Of a DNA stretch of 64,000 nucleotides, positions 16,870-26,151 are shown in pieces. How positions within the stretch are numbered: the stretch's first letter is position 1; each line of letters starts with the position of its first letter. The position numbers and the translations under genes are program-made. The DNA comes from Streptomyces sp. NBC_01214. GTDB taxonomy: Bacteria; Actinomycetota; Actinomycetes; Streptomycetales; Streptomycetaceae. The notes beneath the pieces were generated by a model. That model saw only the letters and a list, made by a program, of their open reading frames with translations. It had not been told where the DNA came from and did no database searches. The stretch is from assembly GCF_026340975.1 (NCBI RefSeq), contig NZ_JAPEOS010000003.1, positions 1,860,001 through 1,924,000 on the forward strand, read 5' to 3'.

Positions 16870-17140
16870 GGTTCATTCTTAGAATCATTTGTCTTTCCGG
16901 GTGTGACGGCCGGGTTTCCGCTGGTCAAGCGTGAAGTTGCCTCCGCTGCAATAGAGATGACACGTCGTGTTCTCTCTTTGGCGGAGGTGCCAGATGCCGT
17001 CGGTGATGGGGTTGATCGAGGAGCGGGAGGTCGCTGCCCGGCAGCGGGTGGGGTTACTGCGGAACGAGCTGGACCGGCTTGTTGCCGAGCTGACTCGTCG
17101 GCGACTTCCGGGGGAGGTATCCCGTTCTCCACACACCGGA
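16870..17140 (+). mobile_element. Insertion-sequence remnant (5' leader region)
   Basis: At 16994 the frame MPSVMGLIEEREVAARQRVG continues LLRNELDRLVAELTRR, the characteristic leader ORF found just inside the end of a common Streptomyces IS. The upstream AT-richer stretch (16870-16960) looks like the IS terminal region. Homology stops at about 17110 and no transposase follows. Exact IS family not assigned. Confidence 0.5.
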
Positions 17141-17444
17141 TCGCCCCGTGGCCTGATGTATGTGCGCGGTGACGGTGAGCAGAACGGGCCGATGGGGCGG
17201 GTACGGGCTCGCCGGTGGCGCGGACCCAGCCGGAGGGAGGGCAGGCAACCCAGCTCATGCCGTGCCGGCGGATCACCGGATCGGGCGCGTTCGCGTCGAC
17301 CCCGCTGCCGCACCCGCGAGAGGCGATGTCCCGAGCGGCGGCGTCCGAAGGGCAGGTCCACCTGCATGGCGCGGTCGTGGCGGGAGGGGCCGCCCGGCGG
17401 GTGCCGGACGACCCCTCAAGTCGCTGCCGAGTACGGTGCGCGGA
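17141..17444. other. Non-coding stretch
   Basis: About 300 bases between the IS remnant and the secreted-protein gene. No gene, repeat or hairpin recognised. Confidence 0.3.
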
Positions 17445-17870
17445 TCAGCCGTTGACGGTGAGGCGCGAGGCGCCGCCATTGATCTCGATGGTTCCGGTCA
17501 GGGCTGGCACGGTGCTGACCCGGCCTGCCGAAGCGCCCTGACCGGTGTTTCCGTTGGTCCAGTCCGAGCGAACGCTGCTTCCGTTCCCGTTGCGGAGGAG
17601 CACCCGAAAGACACCGCTCTTGTTGGAGTAGCCGTTGACCCAGGTGCCGCCGCTCTGGCTGCGGTGCACGGCAACCCAGTCGCCCTTGTACCAGGAGGAA
17701 CCGTTGTAGGCCATCGTGCAGGAGATGTCGTCGTACGTCTGCTCCGGAGGGCAGCTCCGAACGGCGGTGAGCGCGGACTCCGCGTCGGTGGCCGCGGAAG
17801 CGGTTCCGGTGGCCAAGGGGCTCGCGAGGAGTGCGGTGGTGGCAAGACCGAGCAGAAGCTTGGTACGCAT
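17445..17870 (-). CDS. Small secreted protein
   Basis: 141 residues. Sec signal peptide MRTKLLLGLATTALLASPLA with predicted cleavage after TASA. The mature part is Ser/Gly/Asn-rich with aromatic residues and two cysteines (SCPPEQTYDDISCTM) probably forming a disulfide, then WYKGDWVAVHRSQSGGTWVN, a beta-rich pattern. ATG at 17870 follows GGAAGG. Extracellular; function unknown. Confidence 0.85.
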   Translation of the reverse strand: MRTKLLLGLATTALLASPLATGTASAATDAESALTAVRSCPPEQTYDDISCTMAYNGSSWYKGDWVAVHRSQSGGTWVNGYSNKSGVFRVLLRNGNGSSVRSDWTNGNTGQGASAGRVSTVPALTGTIEINGGASRLTVNG

Positions 17871-18251
17871 GGTGGGACGCCTTCCGTCGAGGTGTGCGCC
17901 CATCGGGCGCGTCCCACCGAGTATCGCCAGGCGCCATCAACGCCGGCTTTGGCGAGCGGTGCACGCTTTCTTGGCGTGGAGTGCACGAGTCTCTGTTGGG
18001 CACGCGTGCCTGCCCGAGGCCACGACCTCCCGCGGTGACGTCCAGGCCGAGCGAGGGCATCGACGTAGAGGTGTTGGGGCGTTCTAGATGACCGTCGAGG
18101 GCTGCGCGAGTTGCTTCCGGGTGCGGTCGGCGCCGCCCTCACCCGGCAACAGCGGCGAGCCCTGCCGCAGTGGCCCACCTCTACCTGGTTCGCCCCCGGA
18201 GCTCCACTGCCAGGTGTTGGTAGAACTCGGCGTCGCCAGTGAGCCCAACCG
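17871..18251. other. Non-coding stretch
   Basis: About 380 bases upstream of the secreted-protein gene. It should hold that gene's promoter. No other feature recognised. Confidence 0.3.
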
Positions 18252-18575
18252 CTAGGGGATGTCGGCGATCTGCTGGACGGTCTTCCCCGGGCGTTCTGGC
18301 GGACGTAGCGGCCGGGCCGGGGCGAGGAAGGCGTGGGCCAGGGTGACGACGGCCTCGCAGTTCAGCCGTATCGCGGTGAGCGCGTCCCAACCGTCGGCGG
18401 TGTCAAGGTCCGCCACCAGGTAGCGGTGGCCCGAGCCGAGCCCGTCGACGAGGGTGCGGAGCCAGGTCCTTGCTCCGGGCGACCGCGGTGACGGCGTACC
18501 CGGTGGCGGCCCGTTACCGGGCGAAGGTCCGCCCCGTGCCGGTGCTGGGGCCGGTCACCAGCGCGCGCAGCGCTC
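18252..18575 (-). pseudogene. Short-chain dehydrogenase, badly eroded
   Basis: Fragments in successive frames: LRALVTGPSTGTGRTFAR (the TGxxxGxG cofactor motif, followed by an in-frame stop), then ATGYAVTAVARS, then LVDGLGSGHRYLVADL and DGWDALTAIRLNCEAVVTLA with HAFLAPARP. These are consecutive pieces of a classical SDR N-terminal half. The catalytic YxxxK region is missing and a TAG closes the last frame at 18252. It begins directly after the SnoaL-like gene, suggesting a former operon. Confidence 0.7.
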
Positions 18576-19030
18576 TCACTTGTCGGCCGCAGGGATCGTG
18601 CCGGGCGAGAGGAGGAAGGAGACCTTCTCCATGACCGGCTGGCGCTGGGTGTTCTGGAAGGCGGCGATCCGTCACTGCCCGTCGGCCTCGCGGACCATCG
18701 TGTACGTCTGCACCTTGGTCAGCCCACCCGGCTTGTCGCCGGTGTAGGTGTCACCACGGCTGGTGACGAGGGCCGTGTCCGGGCCGGGGAAACGGATGCC
18801 GAGGAGGGAGTCGGCCAGCTTCGTGCCCTTGACGAAGCCGCTGAAGAGGGCCCGGTGGGCCTCGGTGATGTCGCAGCGGCCCTGGTAGTAGGTGTCCACG
18901 TAGGTGGTGTATGTGGCGTCCTGCGTGAAGAGGGGTCCGTAGGCGTCGGCATCCTCTCTGCCCCAGGCCTGGGCCAGCGAGGACAGTACTGCGCACACCG
19001 CATCGCGGTCGTAGTCGCCGGTGGCCGTGA
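18576..19030 (-). pseudogene. SnoaL/SgcJ-like protein with nonsense mutation
   Basis: Minus-strand NTF2-like fold: SSLAQAWGREDADAYGPLF, TTYVDTYYQGRCDITEAHRA, LGIRFPGPDTALVTSRGDTY and TKVQTYTMVREADGQ. An in-frame TGA follows exactly where relatives have a Trp (TGG), and the frame continues RIAAFQNTQRQPVMEKVSFL to a second stop at 18576. A single base change explains the interruption. The N-terminal start is unclear, near 19030. The product family includes SgcJ/EcaC-type proteins. Confidence 0.75.
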
Positions 19031-19722
19031 CAGCGGTGCACTCCCCGGACCCCGAGCCGCTCCCGCTCCTCGACCAGGCCCCAGCCCCTGGGCAGGGACC
19101 GCCACTCGGCCCCGCGCTCTTGTTCACCGACCCGCGGTGCGAAATAGCCGATGCTCTCGTCCGGGGTGTGCTGGCGGTGCAGATGCAGGCGCTGCTGGCG
19201 GGATGCGCGGAGCCTGGGGAAACTACTCGGCCAAGGGCGAGATCCTCTGCGAAGAACAGGTACCTGTCAGTCGTGAGTGCTTTCGTCGTCAGCAGCGGGC
19301 GACTACGCACACGGTGTTTTTGCGGATGGTGGTGGCCATGTTCATGTTCCTCTCGTACGTGGCGAGCGAACGGGCCACCCAGGTGGCCGGGTGCGGCGGC
19401 GGGACCGAAGTCCGGTCACCTCCGTTTGGTGGGACTCGAACTCTCGTCTGGGCCGATGGCTCCCAAGCTTTCGCAGGTCAGGGGCTGTTGCGCTGCAGCG
19501 ATTGAGTGGCGAACCAATCCGCCGAGAGACGGGGTAGGCGTGAAGCCGCCTTGTACACCGCGTGGCCACGAGTGTCACCACGACTCCGCTGCCCATTTCT
19601 GCTGCCAGCGCTCGCATTTGGCGTGGAGTGCACCCCGAGCTGACCGGCAGGGTGCTCGCCCCCAATCGCTGGGTGCCTGAGCATGAATGTGGACCTGGTG
19701 ACCAGATGGGCTAGGGGGCGCG
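19031..19722. other. Non-coding stretch
   Basis: Nearly 700 bases without a recognisable gene on either strand. Short ORFs are low-complexity. A tRNA T-loop-like string near 19425-19450 does not fold as a tRNA. Confidence 0.35.
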
Positions 19723-20715
19723 ATGACAGCCAGAGAAGTGGAATCAGAACTGTCCGTCTCCGTATCCACCAACAGCGTCAGCGAGAGGGACGGCTTCGAG
19801 TGGTGGAACGGGATGGTCAGCGAAGCGGTCGGGGCGGTGTCGATCACCAGCCAGCATGCCGACCGCTTCAGAGGAGCAGCGACGTCGCTGCGTCTGCCAC
19901 AGACCGAGGTGTCCTCGTTCTCCTTCTCGCCGATGTCGGCCCAGCGGGCACCCGTGGACATCCGACGCTCCGACCCGGACTGCTACTTCCTCTTCCTGGT
20001 CCACGGCAGCCCAATGGGGCTGGAACAGCGCCGCAGCAACACCCTGCTCAGGGCCAGAGACATGGCCCTGTTCGACACCTCCCAACCTCTGGCGTGCGAG
20101 TTCGAGGATCACAGCAGGCTCTCGCGCGTCACCCTGCTCCGGCTGCCCAGAACCGCCCTGCCGCTCCCACCCGACCGGATCGACAGACTTCTGGGCACCC
20201 GCCTGCCCTCCCGCACAGGAGCGGGCGCGCTCCTCGCCGGCTACCTGGCCGGCCTGCGCGAGAGCACCGACCGATGCGAAGCCGACGAGCTACAGCGCCT
20301 GGGCGCCATCGCGGTCGATCTGGCCACCGTCTTCCTGGCCAGCCGGCTCGACAGCGCCCCTTCCCTCCCGGCCGAGACCCGCCACCAGGCTCTGCTCGCC
20401 CAGATCCAGGCCTTCATCGATCACAACCTGGCCGACCCCGATCTCACTCCGGCCACCATTGCAGTACACCACCACATCTCCGTACGCCTACTGCACCAGC
20501 TGTTCCAGCAGCAGCCGGAGACGGTTGGCGGCACGATCCGCCAGCGCCGACTGGAGCGCAGCCGAGCTGATCTCACCAATCCGCGGATCGCGCACCGGAG
20601 CATTGGCCAGACCGCAGCCCGATGGGGCTTTCGCCACCAGGCGCATTTCGCCCGCGCTTTCCGCCTTGCGTACGGAATGTCTCCCAGCGACTTCCGACGC
20701 TCGGTCGGCATGTGA
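19723..20715 (+). CDS. AraC-family transcriptional regulator
   Basis: 330 residues. The N-terminal AraC-binding-like cupin part includes YFLFLVHGSPMGLEQRRSNT and ARDMALFDTSQPLACEF. The C-terminal double helix-turn-helix begins at about 225 with QIQAFIDHNLADPDLTPATI. Recognition helix one is HHHISVRLLHQLFQQ and the second lies in SIGQTAARWGFRHQAHFARA, ending FRLAYGMSPSDFRRSVG. It belongs to the feaR-like AraC group that senses small aromatics or amines, by resemblance only. No adjacent target gene survives; IS110 debris lies downstream. Confidence 0.93.
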   Translation: MTAREVESELSVSVSTNSVSERDGFEWWNGMVSEAVGAVSITSQHADRFRGAATSLRLPQTEVSSFSFSPMSAQRAPVDIRRSDPDCYFLFLVHGSPMGLEQRRSNTLLRARDMALFDTSQPLACEFEDHSRLSRVTLLRLPRTALPLPPDRIDRLLGTRLPSRTGAGALLAGYLAGLRESTDRCEADELQRLGAIAVDLATVFLASRLDSAPSLPAETRHQALLAQIQAFIDHNLADPDLTPATIAVHHHISVRLLHQLFQQQPETVGGTIRQRRLERSRADLTNPRIAHRSIGQTAARWGFRHQAHFARAFRLAYGMSPSDFRRSVGM

Positions 20716-20849
20716 CGCAACGCGTCGGGGGACCTTGACCGACGGGGCTGACCTGCGTAAACGCTTCCGCGGCGGGCGAAGTGACTGTGGAGGGGGCACC
20801 GGCGGCAAGCTCCCCTCACGGCAACATGCGCCGGTCACACCGCTACCAC

Positions 20850-21068
20850 CGCTGACTCCTGCGCGTCTTCTACCTCTCCGTCCGGATGGCTGCCCGCTTC
20901 TGCCCCACGTCGAAGACCTTCTACGACCGCAAACGAGCCGAGGGCAAGAGACACAAGCAGGAGATTCTCGCGCTCGCCCGCCGTCGCCTCGACGTTCTCT
21001 GGGCCCTCATACGCGACCAACGCCAATGGACAGCCCAGCCACTTCAACCGGAACCAGCCGCGGCATGA
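20850..21068 (+). mobile_element. IS110-family transposase, C-terminal fragment
   Basis: The frame reads LRVFYLSVRMAARFCPTSK, then TFYDRKRAEGKRHKQEILAL and ARRRLDVLWALIRD, the conserved end of IS110-type transposases (F..rKraegK.h..A..aLARrr...Lwa..Rd). The catalytic DEDD and Ser-containing domains upstream are missing, so the element is inactive. Confidence 0.75.
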
Positions 21069-21146
21069 CGACCACGTGCTTGTCAGCGGACGCGGAACGC
21101 ACACCCGTCAGCGTCGTTCCTGAGCGCCCGCCGTAGGTTCCCGGCC

Positions 21147-21628
21147 ATGGACACGAACACACGGCCCGATGCGATTGAACTGATCCGGCTGGCCGACCCT
21201 GGCCAGAGCGTCACCGTTCGTTTGCGTTCAACCGAGCCCACCCTCGAAGGCCTGGGGGGCCGGTACTACGACGCGGAAGCCGTCGTCACAAGCGGCTTCG
21301 TGAACGGAACCGTCTATCTCGGGTCGACTCCGAGGACCTCTCAGACTGGGGCCAGCTTCTGGACGCCATCGAGGAGAACGAGCAGGAGGCCGACCTCGAC
21401 GAGCCGTTCACGGCGGACTGGCCCCGATCCGGCCGCACGGCCTACCTCCGATTCATTGCCGACGACCCCTACGTGGTCGAAGTCCATGACGGGCCCAGCA
21501 CCCAGATCGTCGTCTCCGTGCCGCTCGACATGAGCGAAGAGTGGATAGCCGAGTCCAGGGAGCGTCTGGCGGCTGCCCGAGCCGTTCTCGGCGTGGGCAC
21601 AGAGGACCACTACGGCGCACGTCCCTGA
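21147..21628 (+). pseudogene. DUF5959-family protein, single frameshift
   Basis: Starts MDTNTRPDAIELIRLADPGQ and runs to VVTSGFVNGTVYL near 21320, then goes out of frame. Adding one base (a lost C before GGG) restores VDSEDLSDWGQLLDAIEENE, then TAYLRFIADDPYVVEVHDGP, IVVSVPLDMSEEWIAESRER and the stop at 21628. The restored length of about 160 residues suits the family, which is of unknown function. As elsewhere, a sequencing error is possible. Confidence 0.7.
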
Positions 21629-21830
21629 CCACGAGCTCGCCTTCCCGCACCACTCCGACTGCTTGACAACGACGATGGGGAATCAGTCAGACCAGGGCAG
21701 GGCTGGTGACGCCTGTCCGCGTCGTGGCACAGGTCCGTCAGGCGCGTTGGGCGACTTCGCCGGCCGGCTTTGGAGGCCGTCGGCCGTAGTGCGTCCAAGC
21801 GGCCCTCGGCGTACGAAGGTGTTCCAGGGA

Positions 21831-21979
21831 TGATGGCGTCGTTTCGCCGGGAAGGAGAGCCCCGTACCCTCATTGTGGAGGCTGACGTGGCGGATCTGCA
21901 CGACTGCGGCGGCATCGTCCCGACGTCCTGGTGCCCGGAACACGGGAGCGCTGCGCCCGCGATGGAGTGGCACCCCTAG
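21831..21979 (+). CDS. Possible short hypothetical protein
   Basis: A 49-codon ORF, MMASFRREGEPRTLIVEADV then ADLHDCGGIVPTSWCPEHGS, with a weak CCAGGG upstream. Composition is protein-like and two cysteines plus His could bind metal, but no family is recognised. It could be the tail of a lost gene. Confidence 0.25.
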
Positions 21980-22015
21980 GCGGGATCCGTTTGCACGGAC
22001 CTGTTCCTGGACCTC

Positions 22016-22939
22016 CTAAGGGACGAGGACGACCTTCCCGAAGTTACGGCGCTGCTCGATCAGGGTGTGGGCTCGGGCGGCGCCGTTGAGGGGGATTTCC
22101 TCGTGTACGGCGATGCGCAGGGTGCCGGCGGCGTGCATCTGCCAGAGCTCGCGCAACCAGCGGTCGTAGAGTTCGGGTTTCCCGGTGGCGATGGCCCGCA
22201 TCTGGAAGCCGATCATCGAGGCGCCGCGGACCAGGAGTTCGTACGCCTCGACCGTGCCGCCGCCGGAGCTGAAGGCCACCAGGCGGCCACCCGTGGCCAG
22301 GGCCCGTACGGCGGGTCCGAGCAAGTCGCCGCCGACGCCGTCGAGAATCACGTCGTACGGGGCGCCCCAGTCGGCGTCCTCGTAGAGGATGACCTCGTCG
22401 GCGCCCAGCCCTCGGACGAAGTCGGCCTTGGCGGCGCTGCTGATGGCGGCGACGACGCGTGCTGCCCCGCCAGCCTTGGCGTATTGGAGGGCGAGCGTGC
22501 CCACTGCGCTGGCCGCCGCCGTGACCAGGACTGACTCGCCGGGCTCCATGCGCGCGGCTTCGTAGGCACCGCGCGCCACCAGCCCACTGCGGACCAGTGC
22601 GACCGCCTCCACGGCGGTCGCACTGTCTGGGATCGGGGAAGTCATGGCGGTGTTCAGAACCGCGAATTCGGCGTAGGCGTTGGCGAAGCACAGCCCGGTG
22701 ACGCGGTCTCCGACGCCGAAGGCGGTGACTCCCGCACCAGTGGCGACGATCTCCCCGGTGACCTCGCCGCCGAACGGGATCGGCTCGCTGCCTTCCCGCA
22801 CCTTGCGCACGGTGGGGAGGGTCACCCCGATCGCTTCGACCCGGATCAATACTTCCCCGGCTCCTGCCTCGGGTCGGTCGACCTCCTCGGCGAACAGCAC
22901 TTCGGGTCCACCGTTGACCTCATGGCGAATGCGCAGCAC
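22016..22939 (-). CDS. NADPH:quinone oxidoreductase-type alcohol dehydrogenase
   Basis: 307 residues of the zinc-independent MDR superfamily: GroES-like N-terminus (AGAGEVLIRVEAIGVTL), loop FGGEVTGEIVATGAGVTAFG, nucleotide-binding AAASAVGTLALQYAKAGGA and GLGADEVILYEDADW. The GTG at 22939 is preceded by AGGGAGG at ideal spacing, so it is preferred over the ATG at 22963, which has none. Divergent from a MarR regulator with a perfect palindrome between them. Likely reduces quinones or enones and is derepressed by an electrophile. Confidence 0.92.
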   Translation of the reverse strand: MLRIRHEVNGGPEVLFAEEVDRPEAGAGEVLIRVEAIGVTLPTVRKVREGSEPIPFGGEVTGEIVATGAGVTAFGVGDRVTGLCFANAYAEFAVLNTAMTSPIPDSATAVEAVALVRSGLVARGAYEAARMEPGESVLVTAAASAVGTLALQYAKAGGAARVVAAISSAAKADFVRGLGADEVILYEDADWGAPYDVILDGVGGDLLGPAVRALATGGRLVAFSSGGGTVEAYELLVRGASMIGFQMRAIATGKPELYDRWLRELWQMHAAGTLRIAVHEEIPLNGAARAHTLIEQRRNFGKVVLVP

Positions 22940-22985
22940 AGGACCTCCCTGATCCAGACTCATTGGATGCCCCAACGATAGGGTG

Positions 22986-23012
22986 AATATCATTGGGGAG
23001 TCCAATGATATT
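22986..23012. promoter_or_regulatory. MarR operator
   Basis: Perfect 11-bp inverted repeat AATATCATTGG and CCAATGATATT with a 5-base centre, 17 bases upstream of the MarR start and 46 bases upstream of the oxidoreductase start. It is AT-rich within a GC-rich region, so it probably overlaps promoter elements of both genes. Confidence 0.8.
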
Positions 23013-23028
23013 TAGGTAGGCTGAGCAC

Positions 23029-23472
23029 ATGACCTCGGACCTCCAGCGCATCCAGTCCCTGCCGACATGGCTCGTCGGCCGTGTTGCGGCGCGCGGCAGG
23101 GCCATGGTTGCCGACGCGATCGCCGCGGAGGGGTTGAAGCTCATACATCACGCGGTACTGGCCGCGACGGCCGAGTACGGGCCCGTCACCCAGGCAGACC
23201 TGGGCCGTCGGCTGGCCGTCGACCCCAAGGACATGGTCGGTATCCTCAACCACCTCCAGAAGGAGGGCCTCGTCCTGCGCGCTCCCCATCCCTCCGACCG
23301 TCGCAAGAACGCCGTCACCGCCACCCCGGAGGGCGCGGCCGTCCTCACCCGCTGCGGAGCTCTGGCCGAAGCCGCCAATGCCCAACTGCTGGCACCACTC
23401 ACCCCGGATGAGCAGAAGCAGCTGATGGCACTGCTGACGCGGCTGCACGAAGCAGCGGAGATCCTGGCCTGA
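23029..23472 (+). CDS. MarR-family transcriptional regulator
   Basis: 147 residues. The winged helix includes YGPVTQADLGRRLAVDPKDM (recognition helix), VGILNHLQKEGLVLRAPHPS and the wing DRRKNAVTATPEGAAVL; flanking helices form the dimer interface. Divergent from the oxidoreductase gene and presumably represses both through the operator at 22986-23012. Confidence 0.94.
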   Translation: MTSDLQRIQSLPTWLVGRVAARGRAMVADAIAAEGLKLIHHAVLAATAEYGPVTQADLGRRLAVDPKDMVGILNHLQKEGLVLRAPHPSDRRKNAVTATPEGAAVLTRCGALAEAANAQLLAPLTPDEQKQLMALLTRLHEAAEILA

Positions 23473-23642
23473 TCACGCATGATCCATCGGACCGCTGCTA
23501 CTGATGGTTTCAGAATGGATTGTGATGCTTGGGTGCAGGCGCGGTCTGGAGTGCGCCATCCACGGCGTCGCGCCCCGGCCGGACCCGGGCGCACTGTTCG
23601 CCTGGCACTGATAGGTCAGCGGCACTCGCTATCGTCCAGGCC

Positions 23643-24019
23643 ATGACCTCGAGCGATCATCTGCTCGGCCTGATCCAGTCCACCCCGGAGATCGATCTGC
23701 TGCTGCGGTCATCGTTCGGCTTCGACATCCACCGGAGGCACTATGGCGATGGCTTCAGGCTCGCCTCGGGTGCGCAGCTGGAGGTGATCGCCGGGGAGTC
23801 CGCCGGTGGGGAGTACTTCCTGTGCGCTGAGCAGAATGGCCGCCGGCCTTGTCCGCAGCCCTGTCGCTGCGTGTCGTCCCCATCACTGACCTCGTCATCC
23901 GGTTGCACGCAGCCGCCTCGAAGGCCGAACCGGACTACGTCGTGACCGACCGTGACGGACAGGTGTTCGACCCGCCGTTCGGCGAGCACGTAGAGCCTCG
24001 CCACGGTGGCTGGCGCTGA
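23643..24019 (+). pseudogene. Chimeric or frame-shifted hypothetical gene
   Basis: The first frame begins MTSSDHLLGLIQSTPEIDLL and reads FGFDIHRRHYGDGFRLASGA, EVIAGESAGGEYFLCAEQNG, resembling the start of SUKH/SMI1-like hypothetical proteins. The remaining codons of that frame are low-complexity. Another frame from about 23852 carries ALSLRVVPITDLVIRLHAAA, then YVVTDRDGQVFDPPFGEHVE to TGA 24019. Either one gene with an internal deletion or two gene ends fused. Confidence 0.5.
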
Positions 24020-24101
24020 ACCCGGCCGGCTGCTGCCGTCAGTCGCATCGACACCGGCATCTCGGCCGGTATCTGACAATGCGTCGGGCAGACTCTTCTA
24101 G

Positions 24102-24200
24102 GTGTCTGCCGACCTTGTTCCCGACGACTTCTGGGAACGCATAGCTCCGCTCCTCCCAGCCCGGCCTACCCGACGCCATCGATGTCTGACGGCAGTCACA
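24102..24200 (+). mobile_element. IS5-family transposase, N-terminal fragment
   Basis: The GTG-started frame reads VSADLVPDDFWERIAPLLPA then RPTRRHRCLTA, the conserved first helix of IS5-group transposases. It stops matching after about 30 codons, directly at the 3' end of the Rieske gene. Inactive remnant. Confidence 0.6.
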
Positions 24201-25401
24201 ACAGTCGCTCTGCAAGGTAGCGCTGGAATTGCCACAACGGGCGCTCCAGATGGGAGAACCGGCCGTTGGACGGCGCCGGGTGTGAGGCCAGGCCGCGCTG
24301 GACGCCGCGGATGGCCACGAGATCCTCTTCCTGGATCTGCGCGATCTGGGCGCGCATGGCGGCCAGCTCCTCCGCGAAACCGGGAGTGCTCTGCGCTCCG
24401 GGTGGGACCATGGCCGTGATCTGTGTGTTGTGGGTGGCGGGACCGGTGGGCAGCCAGCGGATGCCGACCGCGCTGTTGGGCAGGACCGCCAGGACGAACT
24501 GCGGGAAGATGCCGGCAATGAGCATTCCCGGCTGCGATTCCCGACGGTGAGAAGAAGGTCTCCCGAGGCCGGTGCCGCCCTGCTCGGGGTCGGAGAGCGG
24601 CGTGAACATGGTGAACCACCGGCCGTCGCATTCGTCGACTTCCGTGTTCCGTCCCGGCAGTACCGGATCCAGGGTCGCCGCATGCGTGCCCATGTGGTGG
24701 TAGTTCTCCGAACCGTTCTCCACCGCCACTTTCCAGTTGGCGGGTACGCCTTCCCAGGTCTGGGTGTGGACACTCACCCAGTCGGCGATGCCGTGGCTGC
24801 TCAGGCGCAGGTCCAGCCCGCGCAATGCGGGTGCTGCCGGTGCCGCGTCGGGGTCGAGGTTGAGCATGACGAAGCCGTTCCAGACCTCGACGCGGTGGGC
24901 CGGGAGCCGGCAGCTGGCCCGGTCGAAGTCGACGCGCTGCATCAACGGAGCACCGGCGAGCTGTCCCGCATAGTGGCCGTTCAGCCGGTAGGTCCAGGTG
25001 TGGTACGGGCACGTGAGCCGTTCCAGGCAGCCGCGCTCGGGCGTGTTCTCCGGTGGCAGGAGGTCCATGAACCGGTGGCGGCACACCCGGGACAGGGCAT
25101 GGAGCTCGCCCTCCTCGTCCCGCGTGATCACCAGCGGTGTGCCGAGGATGTCCAACCGCAGATAGCTTCCCGGCTGTGGAATGTCCTCGGTTCGTGCCAC
25201 GCAGAGCCACTCGCGCCGGAAGATCCGCTCGACCTCCCATTCGTACATCTCGGGGGAGGTGTAGGCGTGGGGTGGCAGTGTCTGGCCGCGTTCAAGTGGG
25301 AGCGTGGCCAGACGCTGAAGTTCCGCGAGCGTCTCACGCAGGGCCCCGGGGGCGGATGCGGGGTTGGCGGGCTGCTTGGCCGTGGTGTGGTGGACGGTCA
25401 T
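24196..25401 (-). CDS. Rieske [2Fe-2S] aromatic-ring-hydroxylating oxygenase, alpha subunit-like
   Basis: 401 residues. The Rieske cluster ligands are Cys107-x-His109 (VCRHRF) and Cys131-xx-His134 (CPYHTW). The mononuclear iron site is in ENGSENYHHMGTHAATLDP with His235 and His240. This is a soluble terminal oxygenase needing a separate reductase, none of which is nearby. ATG 25401 follows AAGGAAGG and overlaps the stop of the upstream membrane gene (ATGA), so the two are co-translated. Substrate unknown; relatives act on aromatic, sterol or amine substrates. Confidence 0.93.
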   Translation of the reverse strand: MTVHHTTAKQPANPASAPGALRETLAELQRLATLPLERGQTLPPHAYTSPEMYEWEVERIFRREWLCVARTEDIPQPGSYLRLDILGTPLVITRDEEGELHALSRVCRHRFMDLLPPENTPERGCLERLTCPYHTWTYRLNGHYAGQLAGAPLMQRVDFDRASCRLPAHRVEVWNGFVMLNLDPDAAPAAPALRGLDLRLSSHGIADWVSVHTQTWEGVPANWKVAVENGSENYHHMGTHAATLDPVLPGRNTEVDECDGRWFTMFTPLSDPEQGGTGLGRPSSHRRESQPGMLIAGIFPQFVLAVLPNSAVGIRWLPTGPATHNTQITAMVPPGAQSTPGFAEELAAMRAQIAQIQEEDLVAIRGVQRGLASHPAPSNGRFSHLERPLWQFQRYLAERLL

Positions 25402-26093
25402 GGTGATCGGCCTTCCTTTCTGGTGATCAGGGGTGTCGAACCGAAGAGGGACAGAGCGTGCTGGCGCCGGTAGCGGCGGCTGTAGGAGACGGTGGCGAGG
25501 AGGACAGCGCTCAGCAGCGCCAGTCCCTTGGCCCGGTTGACTGCTGGAACCGTTTCCACCGGCATGAGCAGGGCGAGGAGCATTCCGGCAGCGCTGTCCA
25601 GGAGTTGCGCGCAGCCCCACAGCACAGTTAGCCGGGTCAGTCCGCTGCGCAGCGCGGGCGAGGCGTCCCAGGCTGCTTCCCGGGCGGCTGCGCTGGTGGG
25701 CGCGTGCCAGGACTGGCCGGCTTGGAAGGCGAAGGGCTTCGCCGCGAGAAGCGAGCCCAGTATCCAGAGCCCGGCAGCCGTCCCGAGTCCGGCGTCCTTG
25801 ACGAGGATGACCCGTGGACTGCCGGTGAGCAGCGACGTCACAATGCGTACCGCCAGCATGCCGATCATGAACGCCTCGAAGCTGTTCACATGGCGCTGCG
25901 TGGCGGCCCGGACAGCCATGTGGACTGCGGGGACCGCCCCGCTGAGCGTCAGTGCCAGCCATTGGCTGATCCCCTGTGCCCGCAGAACGTAGAACACGGC
26001 CAGCGGGAGAACCACGGCGACTAGCATCGCAGTGGCCGCTGCCCGCCACGTCGGGATCTTGTGTGCTTCGGTCCGGCCGTTCAGTGATGCCAT
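25398..26093 (-). CDS. VC0807-like integral membrane protein
   Basis: 231 residues with about six hydrophobic helices, for example AATAMLVAVVLPLAVFYVLR, LALTLSGAVPAVHMAV and GLGTAAGLWILGSLLAAKPF. It matches the VC0807 family of multi-pass proteins with no established biochemical role. First gene of a two-gene operon whose stop overlaps the Rieske oxygenase start. A small palindrome sits upstream at 26152-26169. The partner may be a transporter or membrane anchor for the oxygenase pathway (inference). Confidence 0.85.
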   Translation of the reverse strand: MASLNGRTEAHKIPTWRAAATAMLVAVVLPLAVFYVLRAQGISQWLALTLSGAVPAVHMAVRAATQRHVNSFEAFMIGMLAVRIVTSLLTGSPRVILVKDAGLGTAAGLWILGSLLAAKPFAFQAGQSWHAPTSAAAREAAWDASPALRSGLTRLTVLWGCAQLLDSAAGMLLALLMPVETVPAVNRAKGLALLSAVLLATVSYSRRYRRQHALSLFGSTPLITRKEGRSP

Positions 26094-26151
26094 ACGAAAA
26101 ACCGTAGGGACCGGCCAAGATCATCAAATCGACATGGTGGGCGATATGTGC

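Noticed and set aside
19420..19460. tRNA-like T-loop string (GAGTTCGAGTCCCACC on the minus strand)
   Set aside because: The flanking bases cannot pair into a T-stem, and no anticodon arm or acceptor stem can be drawn around it.
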